Shown: one piece after another, positions 23,753-32,429 of the stretch
How the letters are laid out: each line of letters opens with the position of its first letter
Position numbering within the stretch: position 1 is the stretch's first letter
Origin: a virus
DNA: 32,881 nucleotides
IMG/VR virus record: IMGVR_UViG_3300048446_000378
Location: 1-32,881 of that record
Reading direction: 5' to 3' (one strand)
Made by a program: the position numbers and the translations under genes
The notes under the pieces: model-generated
Told to the model about the DNA's origin: nothing
What the model saw: only the letters and a program-made list of their open reading frames with translations
Databases searched by the model: none

Positions 23753-25216
23753 ATGGCTGAATCCGTCAAGATTAGTAACCTGCCCGCCGCTACATCCATA
23801 ACGCCAGATAATATTCTGCCGTCAGTGGATGGTGCTAACACGCAGACCAGCAAAATAACGGTCGAACAGATACAAGACCTTGGCCCGGGCGTTAATACCG
23901 TTAGTGATGAACATGTTAAGAACGGTCACATCCCCCCAGCGAAGTCAGGCTTTTCAACAAGAAACGCAATTACAATCGCTCGAAACGATTCAGTGCTTTC
24001 TCCTCAAGTTAGTGATGGCACGATTCAAAGAATCCAAGGATATGAAACGTACATATCAAACTACATTGCTACGACTCTGTTCACAGCAGAAAGCGGAACA
24101 GACCTGCGTACCTTAATCAATGATTCGTCTACCTTCCCTAGTGGTGTACTTACCGGCCCGGGAAGCGAAGAGAATCCATCGTACAGGTTTGGCTCTGTTG
24201 ATGACGACGGCAATATACAAGAAGAAAGTCAGGATTCTGCTGGCAATCCAATCAAGTCTGGCTTCTATGCTGACGCCGCTGGATCAGTTTCTTTTACTTC
24301 TCAGGGCAAAAGCATCTGGAGAATACAAGGTACTGATATGTTTCGGATGCACTACCGATACATCGACGGTACGAACGTACAGCCAGAGGACATTGACTAC
24401 GACACAGAGGGAGACCTTATCCCTAACTATGCTATCACTGCTTCGTGCTCTTTCACCCCAGCCCAAGCCGCTTCTCAAATATCACTGCGGGGTCATGGTG
24501 CAGTAGCAAGGTACTTCGGGGAGTACCGTGGAGGAACTGCAATTAGTTGGAATAGTTCTCTTCACCTCGATGGCACTGGTCAAGCAGTTCCGTTCCTAGG
24601 CTCAAGTGGAACAGACAGAAGATTTGTGCAGCTTATTGGTAACAGCCAACAAGCTGTTCTAACTAGATACCTAACTGCCGACAGCGCAGTTATCGGGGCA
24701 GGTAATGGTGGTAGAATATTTGAGTTTCTTCATGGAGAAAACTTTATAGAAATAATCGCTTCTCGTCACGACCCGTACCACAGATCGTGGACAGGCGTAA
24801 CGACTAACTATCACAGTCCCGGCGATAACTACCACTCGACGGTAGATGGAAACGGAAACATAGTAGGCCGAGTCAAAGGCCCGAGTAAAACTGGCTCACC
24901 TTGGATTGGGCAGTTGTATTTCAAGAGACCAGCGGCCCAGCCGTATATGAAGATGTCGAAGAACATCGCGTCTATTCAATACAATCACCCTGTCACTGGA
25001 ACCTATACATTCACGTTCCAAAAGGATATGCCTGATGACTGTTATCAGGTTTATTTTAATCAACAACTCGATACGACAAACGGTCAGCGAGTTATCATGA
25101 CAGTAACAAGTAAATCCGCATCTAATTTTACTGCCAGATTTCATAAAAACAGTACAACGACTTTAGCGGATGCAGGTTCAGCAGCAGGAATTTTTGACAT
25201 TTGCGTAGTGAGGTAA
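23753..25216 (+). CDS. Tail fibre or receptor-binding protein, 487 aa
   Basis: ATG 23753, 12 bases after the previous stop, with AAGGACG near 23742. Residues 1-45 (VKISNLPAATSITPDNILPSVDG..TSKITVEQIQDL) are the common attachment module at the N-terminus of podovirus and siphovirus fibres. The centre is beta-rich, Ser/Gly/Thr/Asp-heavy with Tyr-rich loops, and residues 400-487 form a compact C-terminal beta domain (NIASIQYNHPVTGTYTFTF, DDCYQVYFNQQL) like those ending many phage fibres. There is no peptidase motif, so self-cleavage is not indicated. It is the first of two fibres, and its C-terminus probably defines host choice. Confidence 0.82.
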   Translation: MAESVKISNLPAATSITPDNILPSVDGANTQTSKITVEQIQDLGPGVNTVSDEHVKNGHIPPAKSGFSTRNAITIARNDSVLSPQVSDGTIQRIQGYETYISNYIATTLFTAESGTDLRTLINDSSTFPSGVLTGPGSEENPSYRFGSVDDDGNIQEESQDSAGNPIKSGFYADAAGSVSFTSQGKSIWRIQGTDMFRMHYRYIDGTNVQPEDIDYDTEGDLIPNYAITASCSFTPAQAASQISLRGHGAVARYFGEYRGGTAISWNSSLHLDGTGQAVPFLGSSGTDRRFVQLIGNSQQAVLTRYLTADSAVIGAGNGGRIFEFLHGENFIEIIASRHDPYHRSWTGVTTNYHSPGDNYHSTVDGNGNIVGRVKGPSKTGSPWIGQLYFKRPAAQPYMKMSKNIASIQYNHPVTGTYTFTFQKDMPDDCYQVYFNQQLDTTNGQRVIMTVTSKSASNFTARFHKNSTTTLADAGSAAGIFDICVVR

Positions 25217-25218
25217 TC

Positions 25219-25449
25219 ATGACAAGCAAACCACAAGTAATACTTTTTGAACAAGATGATGGTCGGGCAGGAATTATATACCCTGCACCAACACTAGATA
25301 TACACGAAGTAGGTAAAAGGTCTGTCCGAAAAGACCACGCTTATGTAGTCGTAGACCAAGAAGACTTACCGACAGACCCAGTAGAACTAGACGCTATGGT
25401 TCCTGACCTGTCTGAACCTGACGGATACGGAGAAAACGAATATGTCTAA
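25219..25449 (+). CDS. Small fibre-associated protein, 76 aa
   Basis: ATG 25219 with GAGG at 25210-25213 is chosen over an upstream TTG at 25201 that lies in the fibre gene. The protein has a short beta N-terminus (QVILFEQDDGRAGIIYPAP), a linker with ARKD-like spacing (EVGKRSVRKDHAYVVVD), and an acidic C-terminus with DLPTDPVEL. It resembles the short proteins placed after fibre genes in other phages, with a VxxP...RKD...VVxxxDLPxD layout; an assembly helper is the usual guess. It overlaps the next gene by 8 bases. Confidence 0.65.
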   Translation: MTSKPQVILFEQDDGRAGIIYPAPTLDIHEVGKRSVRKDHAYVVVDQEDLPTDPVELDAMVPDLSEPDGYGENEYV

Positions 25450-25819
25450 ATTTACTATTAACCCAATAGCCAAAGCGATGTCGCAGTCGGTAGCAGACCT
25501 GAAGGCGGCAGACGAATGGTTCGAGGAGAAAATAGCAGAGGGCTTTACTTCGGAGACCGCCGAGATAACGCTCGGCCTATCTGAGTCGGATGTAACCTTG
25601 CTGACAGGGAACTTTGTCCTTGCTAAAGAAGCTGACGAATTAGAACTTGACATACCACCAATCATTGGCTCAGACGGAACAGTCAAGCAGTTGACGATGC
25701 CACAACTGTCCGCATTGATGCTTGAGTACGGAAGTTACAGGGCAACTCTTTCAGCACAATACGCACAGAAACGTGTCGATGCACAGTACGAGCCACCGCA
25801 ATACGAAACAACGGAGTAG
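25442..25819 (+). CDS. Small fibre-associated protein, possibly chaperone-like, 125 aa
   Basis: ATG 25442 overlaps the previous stop. Helical, acidic N-terminal half, then IIGSDGTVKQLTMPQLSAL MLEYG-type sequence: the pattern TMPQLSALMLEYGSYRATLS (residues 88-107) resembles the segment seen in phage proteins of the DUF4376 type, where a T(V/M)xxLxxLM..Y helix follows a short strand. The C-terminus is QAQY..PPQYET. These proteins often precede or follow fibre genes and may aid trimerisation. The identification is tentative and from memory only. Confidence 0.62.
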   Translation: MSKFTINPIAKAMSQSVADLKAADEWFEEKIAEGFTSETAEITLGLSESDVTLLTGNFVLAKEADELELDIPPIIGSDGTVKQLTMPQLSALMLEYGSYRATLSAQYAQKRVDAQYEPPQYETTE

Positions 25820-25826
25820 TTAGCAC

Positions 25827-28800
25827 ATGCCTATCATCCAGCAGCGTAGAGGTACAGCCGCAGTCCTTGCTGCCTCAAACGAAACTCCACTACCGGGGCA
25901 AATATATTTCGAGACAGACACGAACCGAGTGAAGATAGGCGCACTTGATTCATCTGGTAATGGAATTGCGTACAACGATTTGCCCTATCTCAACGTGCCT
26001 ATTCAGGAATCAGAGATAGCCCCGAACACAATCGTCGAAAACAAGATTGTAGATAGTGCTGTAACCACAGCTAAACTTGCAGACTCTTCTGTCACTGAAG
26101 CGAAAATTGCAAACGATGCAGTCACTGCTGACAAGATTGCACACAACACGATACTTACTGGCAACATCGCTTCTGGTGCGATAAACACGCAAAGCATTGC
26201 GGACGATGCTGTTACCTATGCAAAGGTACAGAATGTAAGTTCTGGAAATGTTCTCCTAGGACGGCAAGCATCTAGTGCAGGTCTAATACAGGAAATAGAA
26301 TGCACACAAACTGGTAGAGATTTAATTGCTTCGAGCAGTGCTGCCAATGCAAGAGCAGCGATTAGTGCCGTTCATCAAAGCGATGTTGATGCTTCTATAG
26401 CAAACCTTGTTGACTCAGCCCCGGGTACACTAGATACGCTTAACGAGTTAGCCGACGCACTAGGGGACGACGAGAACTTTAGCACAACTGTTGCTACAAA
26501 CATTGCCAATGTTACCACCCTTGCTAACACTAAAATGCCGCTTGCTGGTGGCACTTTCACTGGTGAAGTAACCTATGAAGAACTGCTAAAGATAAACAAA
26601 GGCGGCACGTCTGCGAACCCCGCAGGTATATGCTTTGACGGTGACATAGACACAGGAATCTTTCAGGGAAGTATAACCGACACCATGTCGTTCACGGCGG
26701 GTGGAAGTAGAAGGATGCACTTTGTAGACGACATAACTTACTTCGACCGTGCGGCTAATTTGCCCACCATCAAGGCTAGTACCGCTGCCTCCGGGTATAT
26801 GATAATTGATTCCAATTCATCTGCCCCTGTGAGTATCAATCATTATTCTGATAACGATATTTGGCTGAACTATAATAGTGATGGTAATGCCGGTTCTACT
26901 CTTATAGGCCCACCTACCACATCCTCGTCAGCAGGAACGCACAAACTAAAAGTTTTTGGTACTGCACAGGTGACAGGTGATTTCTTTGCAGGTATTGCTA
27001 ATGGTGGTGCTGTCTACCATTCAGTGGCTCGTGCAGGATACCTCGGCACTCAAGGCGTAACCAACTGTGCGTACAGCATAACCGGAGATGGAAATACTGG
27101 ATTGTATTTTCCAAATCAATTTTCCTCCAGTGCTGCTGCCGGTACAACCGGAGATGAAATAGCACTCGCAACTGCCGGTGTAACTCGTTTACATATAGAT
27201 TCTCAAGGTGCAACGGCTCTTGGGGCAGCACCTATCTCTGTGGCGAATGGCAACAACAGCCACTACGGTTTATACCAAGTAATCGGAAAAACAGAACACG
27301 ACTCCCTACAGGGTAGTGTTAATTCTGTAACCCACACCGTAACAGACGCTGCTCAGGCATACCACACGATTGGCGTAAATGGTTCTGCCTATAAAACTAT
27401 TACCTCCGATAATGTTACGGAGGCAGGCGGCTATGTTAGAGGAGGTCATTTCGCAGCCAGTACGAGGACGCAAACCGGATGTACTTCTGGACAGACTATT
27501 GGCGTATACTCCGTTGCCCAGCACCTTAACTCAACCGCAGGTAGCACCCAACTTGTTGGCGGTCAGTTCCTGTGCTACCAATCCTCCCCCGGATCAATAG
27601 CAGTTGGTGCATACGGTGTGTTTGCTAGATGTGCGATAACAAGTCTAGCGGACGCAAGCAGTATTATAACCAACGCTTACGCCCTATATTCAGATGTCAC
27701 CAAAAGCACCGGAACTATTACAAACGGATACGGTCTGCTTATTGGAGACATAGACGCTACCAATAAGTACGGCGTATATGTAAACGATACCGATGCAATC
27801 AATGTATACAAAGGAACAAGTAAATTTGGTGCTACTAAAGGAAGTGCTGGGTCACTCGTTCCGGGCATTACTTTTGACCAAGACCCAGACACTGGGTTTG
27901 GAAAAAACGTAGGCACTGGAAACGTAATCGACGTTATAACCGGCGGGAGTATGGTCGGATTCTTTAGTACCGGCGGCATTCGGATGATCGACGGTACATC
28001 TTCTGTTTGCTCCTACGCATTCACAGGGGATGCCGACACAGGGATGTTCCGGTCTACGTCTACCGGACTGAATCTACAGTGGTCAGGGTCAGGCATACAG
28101 ATTGCTTCTGCGTACATCAACAACCAAAAGCAGTTGCGGATACCAGATGGCACTGCCGACGATCCTGCTATTGCCTTTGCTAATGACCCAGACACGGGCA
28201 TCAAACGTAATGCCAATGGCAATATGGATTTGGTGTGGGGCAAATCCAACAAGATTTCCATTACTTCACAAGGCAGTACACTAGGCGGCACTGTAACTAT
28301 TTCCAACGGACTTGCGGTATCAAACCTAGCTCAGTCTTCAGCCTCGACCGATGAGTTCTTGAAATGGAACGGAGCTGCTTGGGTTCCTGCTTCTCCCACT
28401 ATAAACAACATTTCTGATGTTACGGTATTCCCGTCATCAGGCGAGGTGCTTTACTACAACGGAACAAACTGGGAAAACAAAAGTGCCTCGGCAGTTATAG
28501 CAAATGCCTCCATTGGAGACTTGGGCAATGTATCATCTGCAACTCCAAGCACAGGTAACGTCCTAACATGGAGTGGATCAGCTTGGGCGCCAGCAGCACC
28601 AACTGGTGGTAGCGGCGGTAGCGGGTCTAGTACGCTTGTTGGGCTAACCGACGTTACTGTATCGAGTGCAGCATCAGGAGAAGTTCTGTACTGGAATGGT
28701 AGTGGATGGGTTAATCAAGACTTAGGACTACATGCAGTAGCAACATCTGGAAGTTACAACGATCTTGCTAACAAGCCGACGTACTCTACTGTTGCAACTT

Positions 28801-29951
28801 CAGGAAGTTATACCGACCTTGCCAACATACCTTCCACGTTTGCTCCTTCGACGCATGTGCATCCAATCAGTGCGGTAACAAACCTGCAAACAGAACTGAA
28901 CGGCAAGGCAGCATCTAGCCACAGTCATTCTCAGTCCGAAATTACTGATCTAGTAAGTGACCTAGCAAGCAAAGCTACTTTGGTTGGTGGTAAAGTAGCA
29001 TCTGCTCAACTACCAAGTTTTGTTGATGATGTTGAAGAATACAACGGCACTTCTGCATTCCCTTCCACTGGGGAAACAGGCAAGATTTATGTTGACACCA
29101 GCACGAATAAGACTCATCGCTGGACAGGTTCGACGTATATAGAAATTTCACCAAGCCCCGGCACTACAGATGATGTAGCCGAGGGTAGTACAAATCTTTA
29201 CTTTACAAACGCTAGAGCTGATGCTCGGGTAGCCAACTCTATAATCAACGACGGTAGCCTTACTGCCAACAGCACGACTAAAGCTGCCTCGCAATCATCG
29301 GTCAAGGGTTACGCTGACAATATATACACTACCGTGCTGGGTATGCTAGCCAGCACTAATGCGACCGTACAAACAAAAGCGGCTACATCTTCACTAAAGC
29401 CAGTAGCAACTGGTGGCAACTACTCCGACCTCAACAACATACCAAGTACCTTCGCTCCTTCGTCCCATACGCACCCCTATTCAGCAATTACTGGGAGAGT
29501 TGAAACGCTTGACGACCTTGATGATGTTTCACTAGCATCGCCGTCTGCTGGCGACATACTGAGATACAACGGTTCAAGTTGGGTTAAAGAAAACCCTGAG
29601 TTAATAAGCACAATCAACACGACTTCAACCAATCGTGCGATTGCCTTGAACTACAATTTCGCCCAATCGTTTGTAGCGAACATGCAGTCCTCTGCATTAC
29701 ACACCGTTACATTAACAAACTGGCCTACAACTAATCCTTTGCGTGTGCTAACCGCAACACTGATTATGAAGTTCCCCGGCACTGGAGGTGCTGCGACAAC
29801 AGCTACAGTGTCTTGGCCTAGTTCGGTTAAGTGGCCCGGAGGAACAGCACCAACTATTACGAACAAGGCAGGCGCAATAGATGTGTTCAGTTTTGTTTCT
29901 TACGACAACGGAGCATCTTGGCTCGGATTCACTGGTGGTCAGGAGTTCTAA
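25827..29951 (+). CDS. Very large repeat-built tail fibre, 1374 aa
   Basis: ATG 25827. The N-terminus (PIIQQRRGTAAVL, GQIYFETDTNRVKIG..YNDLPYL) is the attachment module of phage fibres. Residues 61-138 are eight ten-residue repeats (ENKIVDSAVT, EAKIANDAVT, ADKIAHNTIL), typical of a triple beta-helix shaft. Five modules carry a D(I/G/P/A)(D/N)TG(I/L/F/M) motif near residues 272, 421, 686, 735 and 786. A further set of repeats has a dv....s.GevLxYNGtxW pattern (28340-28710 and 29517-29583), mixed with three SGSYxDLxNxPs / FAPSxHxHP units. The last 90 residues (VTLTNWPTTNPLRVLTATL, WPGGTAPTIT..GAIDVF) match a widespread C-terminal fibre domain. Role: host recognition; shaft trimerisation expected. 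Confidence 0.9.
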   Translation: MPIIQQRRGTAAVLAASNETPLPGQIYFETDTNRVKIGALDSSGNGIAYNDLPYLNVPIQESEIAPNTIVENKIVDSAVTTAKLADSSVTEAKIANDAVTADKIAHNTILTGNIASGAINTQSIADDAVTYAKVQNVSSGNVLLGRQASSAGLIQEIECTQTGRDLIASSSAANARAAISAVHQSDVDASIANLVDSAPGTLDTLNELADALGDDENFSTTVATNIANVTTLANTKMPLAGGTFTGEVTYEELLKINKGGTSANPAGICFDGDIDTGIFQGSITDTMSFTAGGSRRMHFVDDITYFDRAANLPTIKASTAASGYMIIDSNSSAPVSINHYSDNDIWLNYNSDGNAGSTLIGPPTTSSSAGTHKLKVFGTAQVTGDFFAGIANGGAVYHSVARAGYLGTQGVTNCAYSITGDGNTGLYFPNQFSSSAAAGTTGDEIALATAGVTRLHIDSQGATALGAAPISVANGNNSHYGLYQVIGKTEHDSLQGSVNSVTHTVTDAAQAYHTIGVNGSAYKTITSDNVTEAGGYVRGGHFAASTRTQTGCTSGQTIGVYSVAQHLNSTAGSTQLVGGQFLCYQSSPGSIAVGAYGVFARCAITSLADASSIITNAYALYSDVTKSTGTITNGYGLLIGDIDATNKYGVYVNDTDAINVYKGTSKFGATKGSAGSLVPGITFDQDPDTGFGKNVGTGNVIDVITGGSMVGFFSTGGIRMIDGTSSVCSYAFTGDADTGMFRSTSTGLNLQWSGSGIQIASAYINNQKQLRIPDGTADDPAIAFANDPDTGIKRNANGNMDLVWGKSNKISITSQGSTLGGTVTISNGLAVSNLAQSSASTDEFLKWNGAAWVPASPTINNISDVTVFPSSGEVLYYNGTNWENKSASAVIANASIGDLGNVSSATPSTGNVLTWSGSAWAPAAPTGGSGGSGSSTLVGLTDVTVSSAASGEVLYWNGSGWVNQDLGLHAVATSGSYNDLANKPTYSTVATSGSYTDLANIPSTFAPSTHVHPISAVTNLQTELNGKAASSHSHSQSEITDLVSDLASKATLVGGKVASAQLPSFVDDVEEYNGTSAFPSTGETGKIYVDTSTNKTHRWTGSTYIEISPSPGTTDDVAEGSTNLYFTNARADARVANSIINDGSLTANSTTKAASQSSVKGYADNIYTTVLGMLASTNATVQTKAATSSLKPVATGGNYSDLNNIPSTFAPSSHTHPYSAITGRVETLDDLDDVSLASPSAGDILRYNGSSWVKENPELISTINTTSTNRAIALNYNFAQSFVANMQSSALHTVTLTNWPTTNPLRVLTATLIMKFPGTGGAATTATVSWPSSVKWPGGTAPTITNKAGAIDVFSFVSYDNGASWLGFTGGQEF
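26007..26240 (+). repeat. Decapeptide tandem repeats in fibre shaft
   Basis: Thirty-base units encode eight consecutive ten-residue repeats with alternating hydrophobic positions (K-I/L-A..A-V-T). Such exact periodicity is expected of a beta-helical shaft and is unrelated to CRISPR spacers. Confidence 0.85.
28340..29583 (+). repeat. Dispersed fibre repeat modules (GevLxYNGtxW and SGSYxDLxN types)
   Basis: The fibre gene contains at least five units with a strand-turn pattern ending YNG..W, W.G..W or WNG..W, and three units starting SGSY/GGNY followed by DLxNxPS and FAPS-H-HP. They are interleaved rather than in one array. Homologous segments like these are hot spots for recombination within and between fibre genes. 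Confidence 0.8.
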
Positions 29952-30746
29952 ATGTTCGCAGCAGTCAGGGCAAGTAGAGCAATCAAGCGTTCCTCGGGTC
30001 GCCGTAAGGGTCGCGTGAAGTTACTTCATTGCAGCACTTTCTATGGTGGTGCATATCAAACTAGCCCTGCCTACCATAGCATTCAACAAAACCCTCAAAT
30101 CCAAACGTCACTGGTTAAGGATAACAACTACACGCAAATCGCTCCTTACAACACTAACACGAGGGCGGGAGGTGCAGCCTACACCTATCTTTTTCAATTC
30201 ACTCTGTCAGGCTTGCCGCTTCTAATAACGCCGGGGACAGGGATAATTGTGCCTAACGGAATGCTGAAGTTTCATTCCACAAGTTCGACATACGGTCGTG
30301 CGTGGAACAACATAACAAGCCGATACTCTATTTACCAATACCGAAGAGTACGAAGCGGCAGGTTTCGTAGAACATACAGAGATACCGGCTACTTCACTTG
30401 GATGCTTTATTGTGTCACCGGATCAACTATTCAGCAAGCCAAGTACCGTCTAGTACCTGAACACACCGGCTTATCAGGAAGTAGCAGTTATAACGCACGA
30501 TACCTTGCCGCGCCACTTGCAAGATTTCGGAACTACATGAAAAGCGGCAGCGACGCAACTCTCAAAAGAGTCTTAGGTAATTATTCAAACCGAGGATACA
30601 CCGCTTTCATCCAAGGCCAGAACGTATGGAATTATGGTACTTATAACGTCGGTCAGGGCAATAGAAATTTCTACCCTTATGGATACCAACTAAATCTAGA
30701 AATGCTAAATGCACCCGGAAATTATCTTGAATGGAGAAGACAATAA
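29952..30746 (+). CDS. Unrecognised Tyr/Arg-rich protein, 264 aa
   Basis: ATG 29952 directly follows the fibre stop. The protein is basic and rich in Tyr, Arg, Asn and Ser: RASRAIKRSSGRRKGRVK at the N-terminus, SIYQYRRVRSGRFRRTYRD around residue 125, then Tyr-Gly-Asn-rich loops near the C-terminus (VWNYGTYNVGQGNRNFY). Some hydrophobic beta-like stretches are present (LFQFTLSGLPLLITP, FTWMLYCVTG). I recognise no family. A virion surface or fibre-tip protein is plausible; a DNA-binding protein less so. The neighbours suggest host interaction. Confidence 0.7.
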   Translation: MFAAVRASRAIKRSSGRRKGRVKLLHCSTFYGGAYQTSPAYHSIQQNPQIQTSLVKDNNYTQIAPYNTNTRAGGAAYTYLFQFTLSGLPLLITPGTGIIVPNGMLKFHSTSSTYGRAWNNITSRYSIYQYRRVRSGRFRRTYRDTGYFTWMLYCVTGSTIQQAKYRLVPEHTGLSGSSSYNARYLAAPLARFRNYMKSGSDATLKRVLGNYSNRGYTAFIQGQNVWNYGTYNVGQGNRNFYPYGYQLNLEMLNAPGNYLEWRRQ

Positions 30747-31433
30747 ATGTCAGTTTACATAGGACAAGAAAGCGGGACTCCCGTGCTGCTAGACGAGTTG
30801 AGAAACATAGCAACTAATATAAGTTTCCCAGATGCAGAGTTGACTACAGCGTCCGATTGGGCCGACGCGCTTACAGGTGTGTCGTATGAAGTAGTAACAA
30901 TAACAAACGCAGAAACAGACGTTACTCCAGCATGGAACCAAAAGGTTGAGTTAGGGCTGTCGTCCCGTGTAGGAGGAAATCTTCAAGCCTCATGGGCCGC
31001 AGTGGCTATGACTACAGCCGAAGCAGCAGCAGCACTTGAAGCAATAAAGCAAGAAGCAGAGGACACTACGCAAACAGAGCAAGATTTAATTGCACGGGAC
31101 AGTAAGAGTTTTGCTAAAAGCAGTGCAACCGGAGCAGCCGTAATAACTCTTAACTACGACAACCAAACACTGGGATACATCACTCAACTTCTTCAGGTCG
31201 CTCAAAACGCCAACGCGAGCAACGTCACCCTCCAAGACTCTGCCGGTACAGACCAGACCTTAACCTTAAACGAATTGAAATACATTTGCGCAAGCATGGT
31301 CGAGACTGCACAGGATTTAATTGAAGATGTCGAAACGTGTCTGCTTGGCATTGAGGCTGCAACTACAGGCACTGCTGTTACCACTACCAGAACAACATTC
31401 ACAACCAGCAATCCACCACCATCCACATCATGA
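30747..31433 (+). CDS. Unknown fibre-module protein, 228 aa
   Basis: ATG 30747 directly follows the previous stop; the gene ends in ATGA with the glycosyltransferase. Residues 1-85 are mixed with short strands; 85-115 are Ala/Glu-rich helical (MTTAEAAAALEAIKQEAED); residues 165-205 read TLTLNELKYICASMVETAQDL, a helical segment similar in layout to DUF4376-type phage proteins that often accompany fibres. The C-terminus is Thr/Pro/Ser rich (TTTRTTFTTSNPPPST), possibly a site for sugar attachment. Assignment tentative. An assembly helper or virion surface protein is the best inference. Confidence 0.65.
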   Translation: MSVYIGQESGTPVLLDELRNIATNISFPDAELTTASDWADALTGVSYEVVTITNAETDVTPAWNQKVELGLSSRVGGNLQASWAAVAMTTAEAAAALEAIKQEAEDTTQTEQDLIARDSKSFAKSSATGAAVITLNYDNQTLGYITQLLQVAQNANASNVTLQDSAGTDQTLTLNELKYICASMVETAQDLIEDVETCLLGIEAATTGTAVTTTRTTFTTSNPPPSTS

Positions 31434-32380
31434 GCATTGGAATTGTACTGTGTTTCTTTACTGGCTGCCCAGCGGAGCGACCGAGGACACATGCTATTAA
31501 CACTGTGCAGTCTGTAGCAAGCACTGGTGCTCCAGTGTCTTTTGCTCAAGTTGTACGAACCGGACAAGAGCCTTTGCCAGTTCCCGATGGAGTAATATCC
31601 CAGACTTTCGCAAGTGATGAGTACATCTTCTTCAAGGAAAACTTATGGAACTTAGCGGCAGCAAAGTTAGACGTAGACAACCTCGTGTTTCTTGACAGTG
31701 ATGTTTTCTTCAAAGACCATCAATGGCTTGAGAATACTGAAAGAACCCTCAATGAGTTTGATTTCGTGCAGCCGTTTTCTATGTGCCACTGGCTTAGTAA
31801 AAGTGGGGAAATAGAAATGAGCCGACCAGATTCTTGCACAGCAATACTCCAAGGTTTACATCCAAAAGGTGGCGACTACCACCCCGGGTTTGGCATGGCA
31901 ATGACAAAGAGGCTTTACGACTACATGGGCGGAGTGTGGGATGGAGGTGTATGCGGTGGCGGTGGTGACGGTGCGAATGTATTTGCACACTCCAGATCAG
32001 CCGGAACCGACAAGTACCTTGCCAAGTTAGCCGACCGAAAGCATTTCAGCGGCATGACGATGGAGGATCACAGGAGATTTTTTTACAGCCCTTCTTGGAA
32101 AACATACCGCCAGAGGTCTATGGATTACGGCGTTCGTGTTGGTCACGTCCCTAATCAAGATGTGTACCACCGATGGCATGGCGAAAGGCACAAGAGGCGA
32201 TACACCACTAGAGCAGAATTTTTTAATTGGCCTGCCGATGGACACCCGCCGGTCAGATACAGGCAAGACGGCCTACAGGAGTGGACTATTCCTCAGCCTC
32301 GTGCAGCCGATTACTTCTATGGAAGAGACGAGGACGGAGAAAATCCAGTTAAAGCAAGTCGGTACATTCCTGTAGACTAA
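31430..32380 (+). CDS. GT-A-type glycosyltransferase
   Basis: ATG 31430 overlaps the preceding TGA. The 316-residue product starts with a beta strand (IGIVLCFFTG), has a DxD motif in LVFLDSDVFF (Asp89, Asp91) after a helix (FKENLWNLAAAKL), and a segment HPGFGMAMTKRLYDYMGG followed by GGGGDGANVFA at residues 151-186, where GT-A enzymes bind the acceptor and nucleotide-sugar metal. Several phages carry a related enzyme with this HPGFxMA...GG...GGD layout near their fibres. The C-terminus (residues 215-316) is Arg/Tyr-rich and not recognised. No membrane segment. It may glycosylate virion or host-surface molecules; donor and acceptor cannot be inferred. Confidence 0.85.
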   Translation: MSIGIVLCFFTGCPAERPRTHAINTVQSVASTGAPVSFAQVVRTGQEPLPVPDGVISQTFASDEYIFFKENLWNLAAAKLDVDNLVFLDSDVFFKDHQWLENTERTLNEFDFVQPFSMCHWLSKSGEIEMSRPDSCTAILQGLHPKGGDYHPGFGMAMTKRLYDYMGGVWDGGVCGGGGDGANVFAHSRSAGTDKYLAKLADRKHFSGMTMEDHRRFFYSPSWKTYRQRSMDYGVRVGHVPNQDVYHRWHGERHKRRYTTRAEFFNWPADGHPPVRYRQDGLQEWTIPQPRAADYFYGRDEDGENPVKASRYIPVD

Positions 32381-32429
32381 CGGGAATTAAGCCCATAAAC
32401 GTAGTGACCCCCTACAAAACAGGTGAAAA

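Noticed and set aside
23194-23853. 219-codon open frame on the minus strand
   Set aside because: It lies antisense over the disordered gene and the fibre start; low complexity on the + strand leaves few stops opposite. No ribosome site and no plausible protein pattern.
24120-24506. 128-codon + strand frame inside the first fibre
   Set aside because: Out of frame with a well-supported fibre gene, no ribosome site, and no plausible product.
26007-26240. Regular repeats reminiscent of a CRISPR array
   Set aside because: Units are in-frame 30-base coding repeats without spacers or a leader, and encode a fibre shaft.
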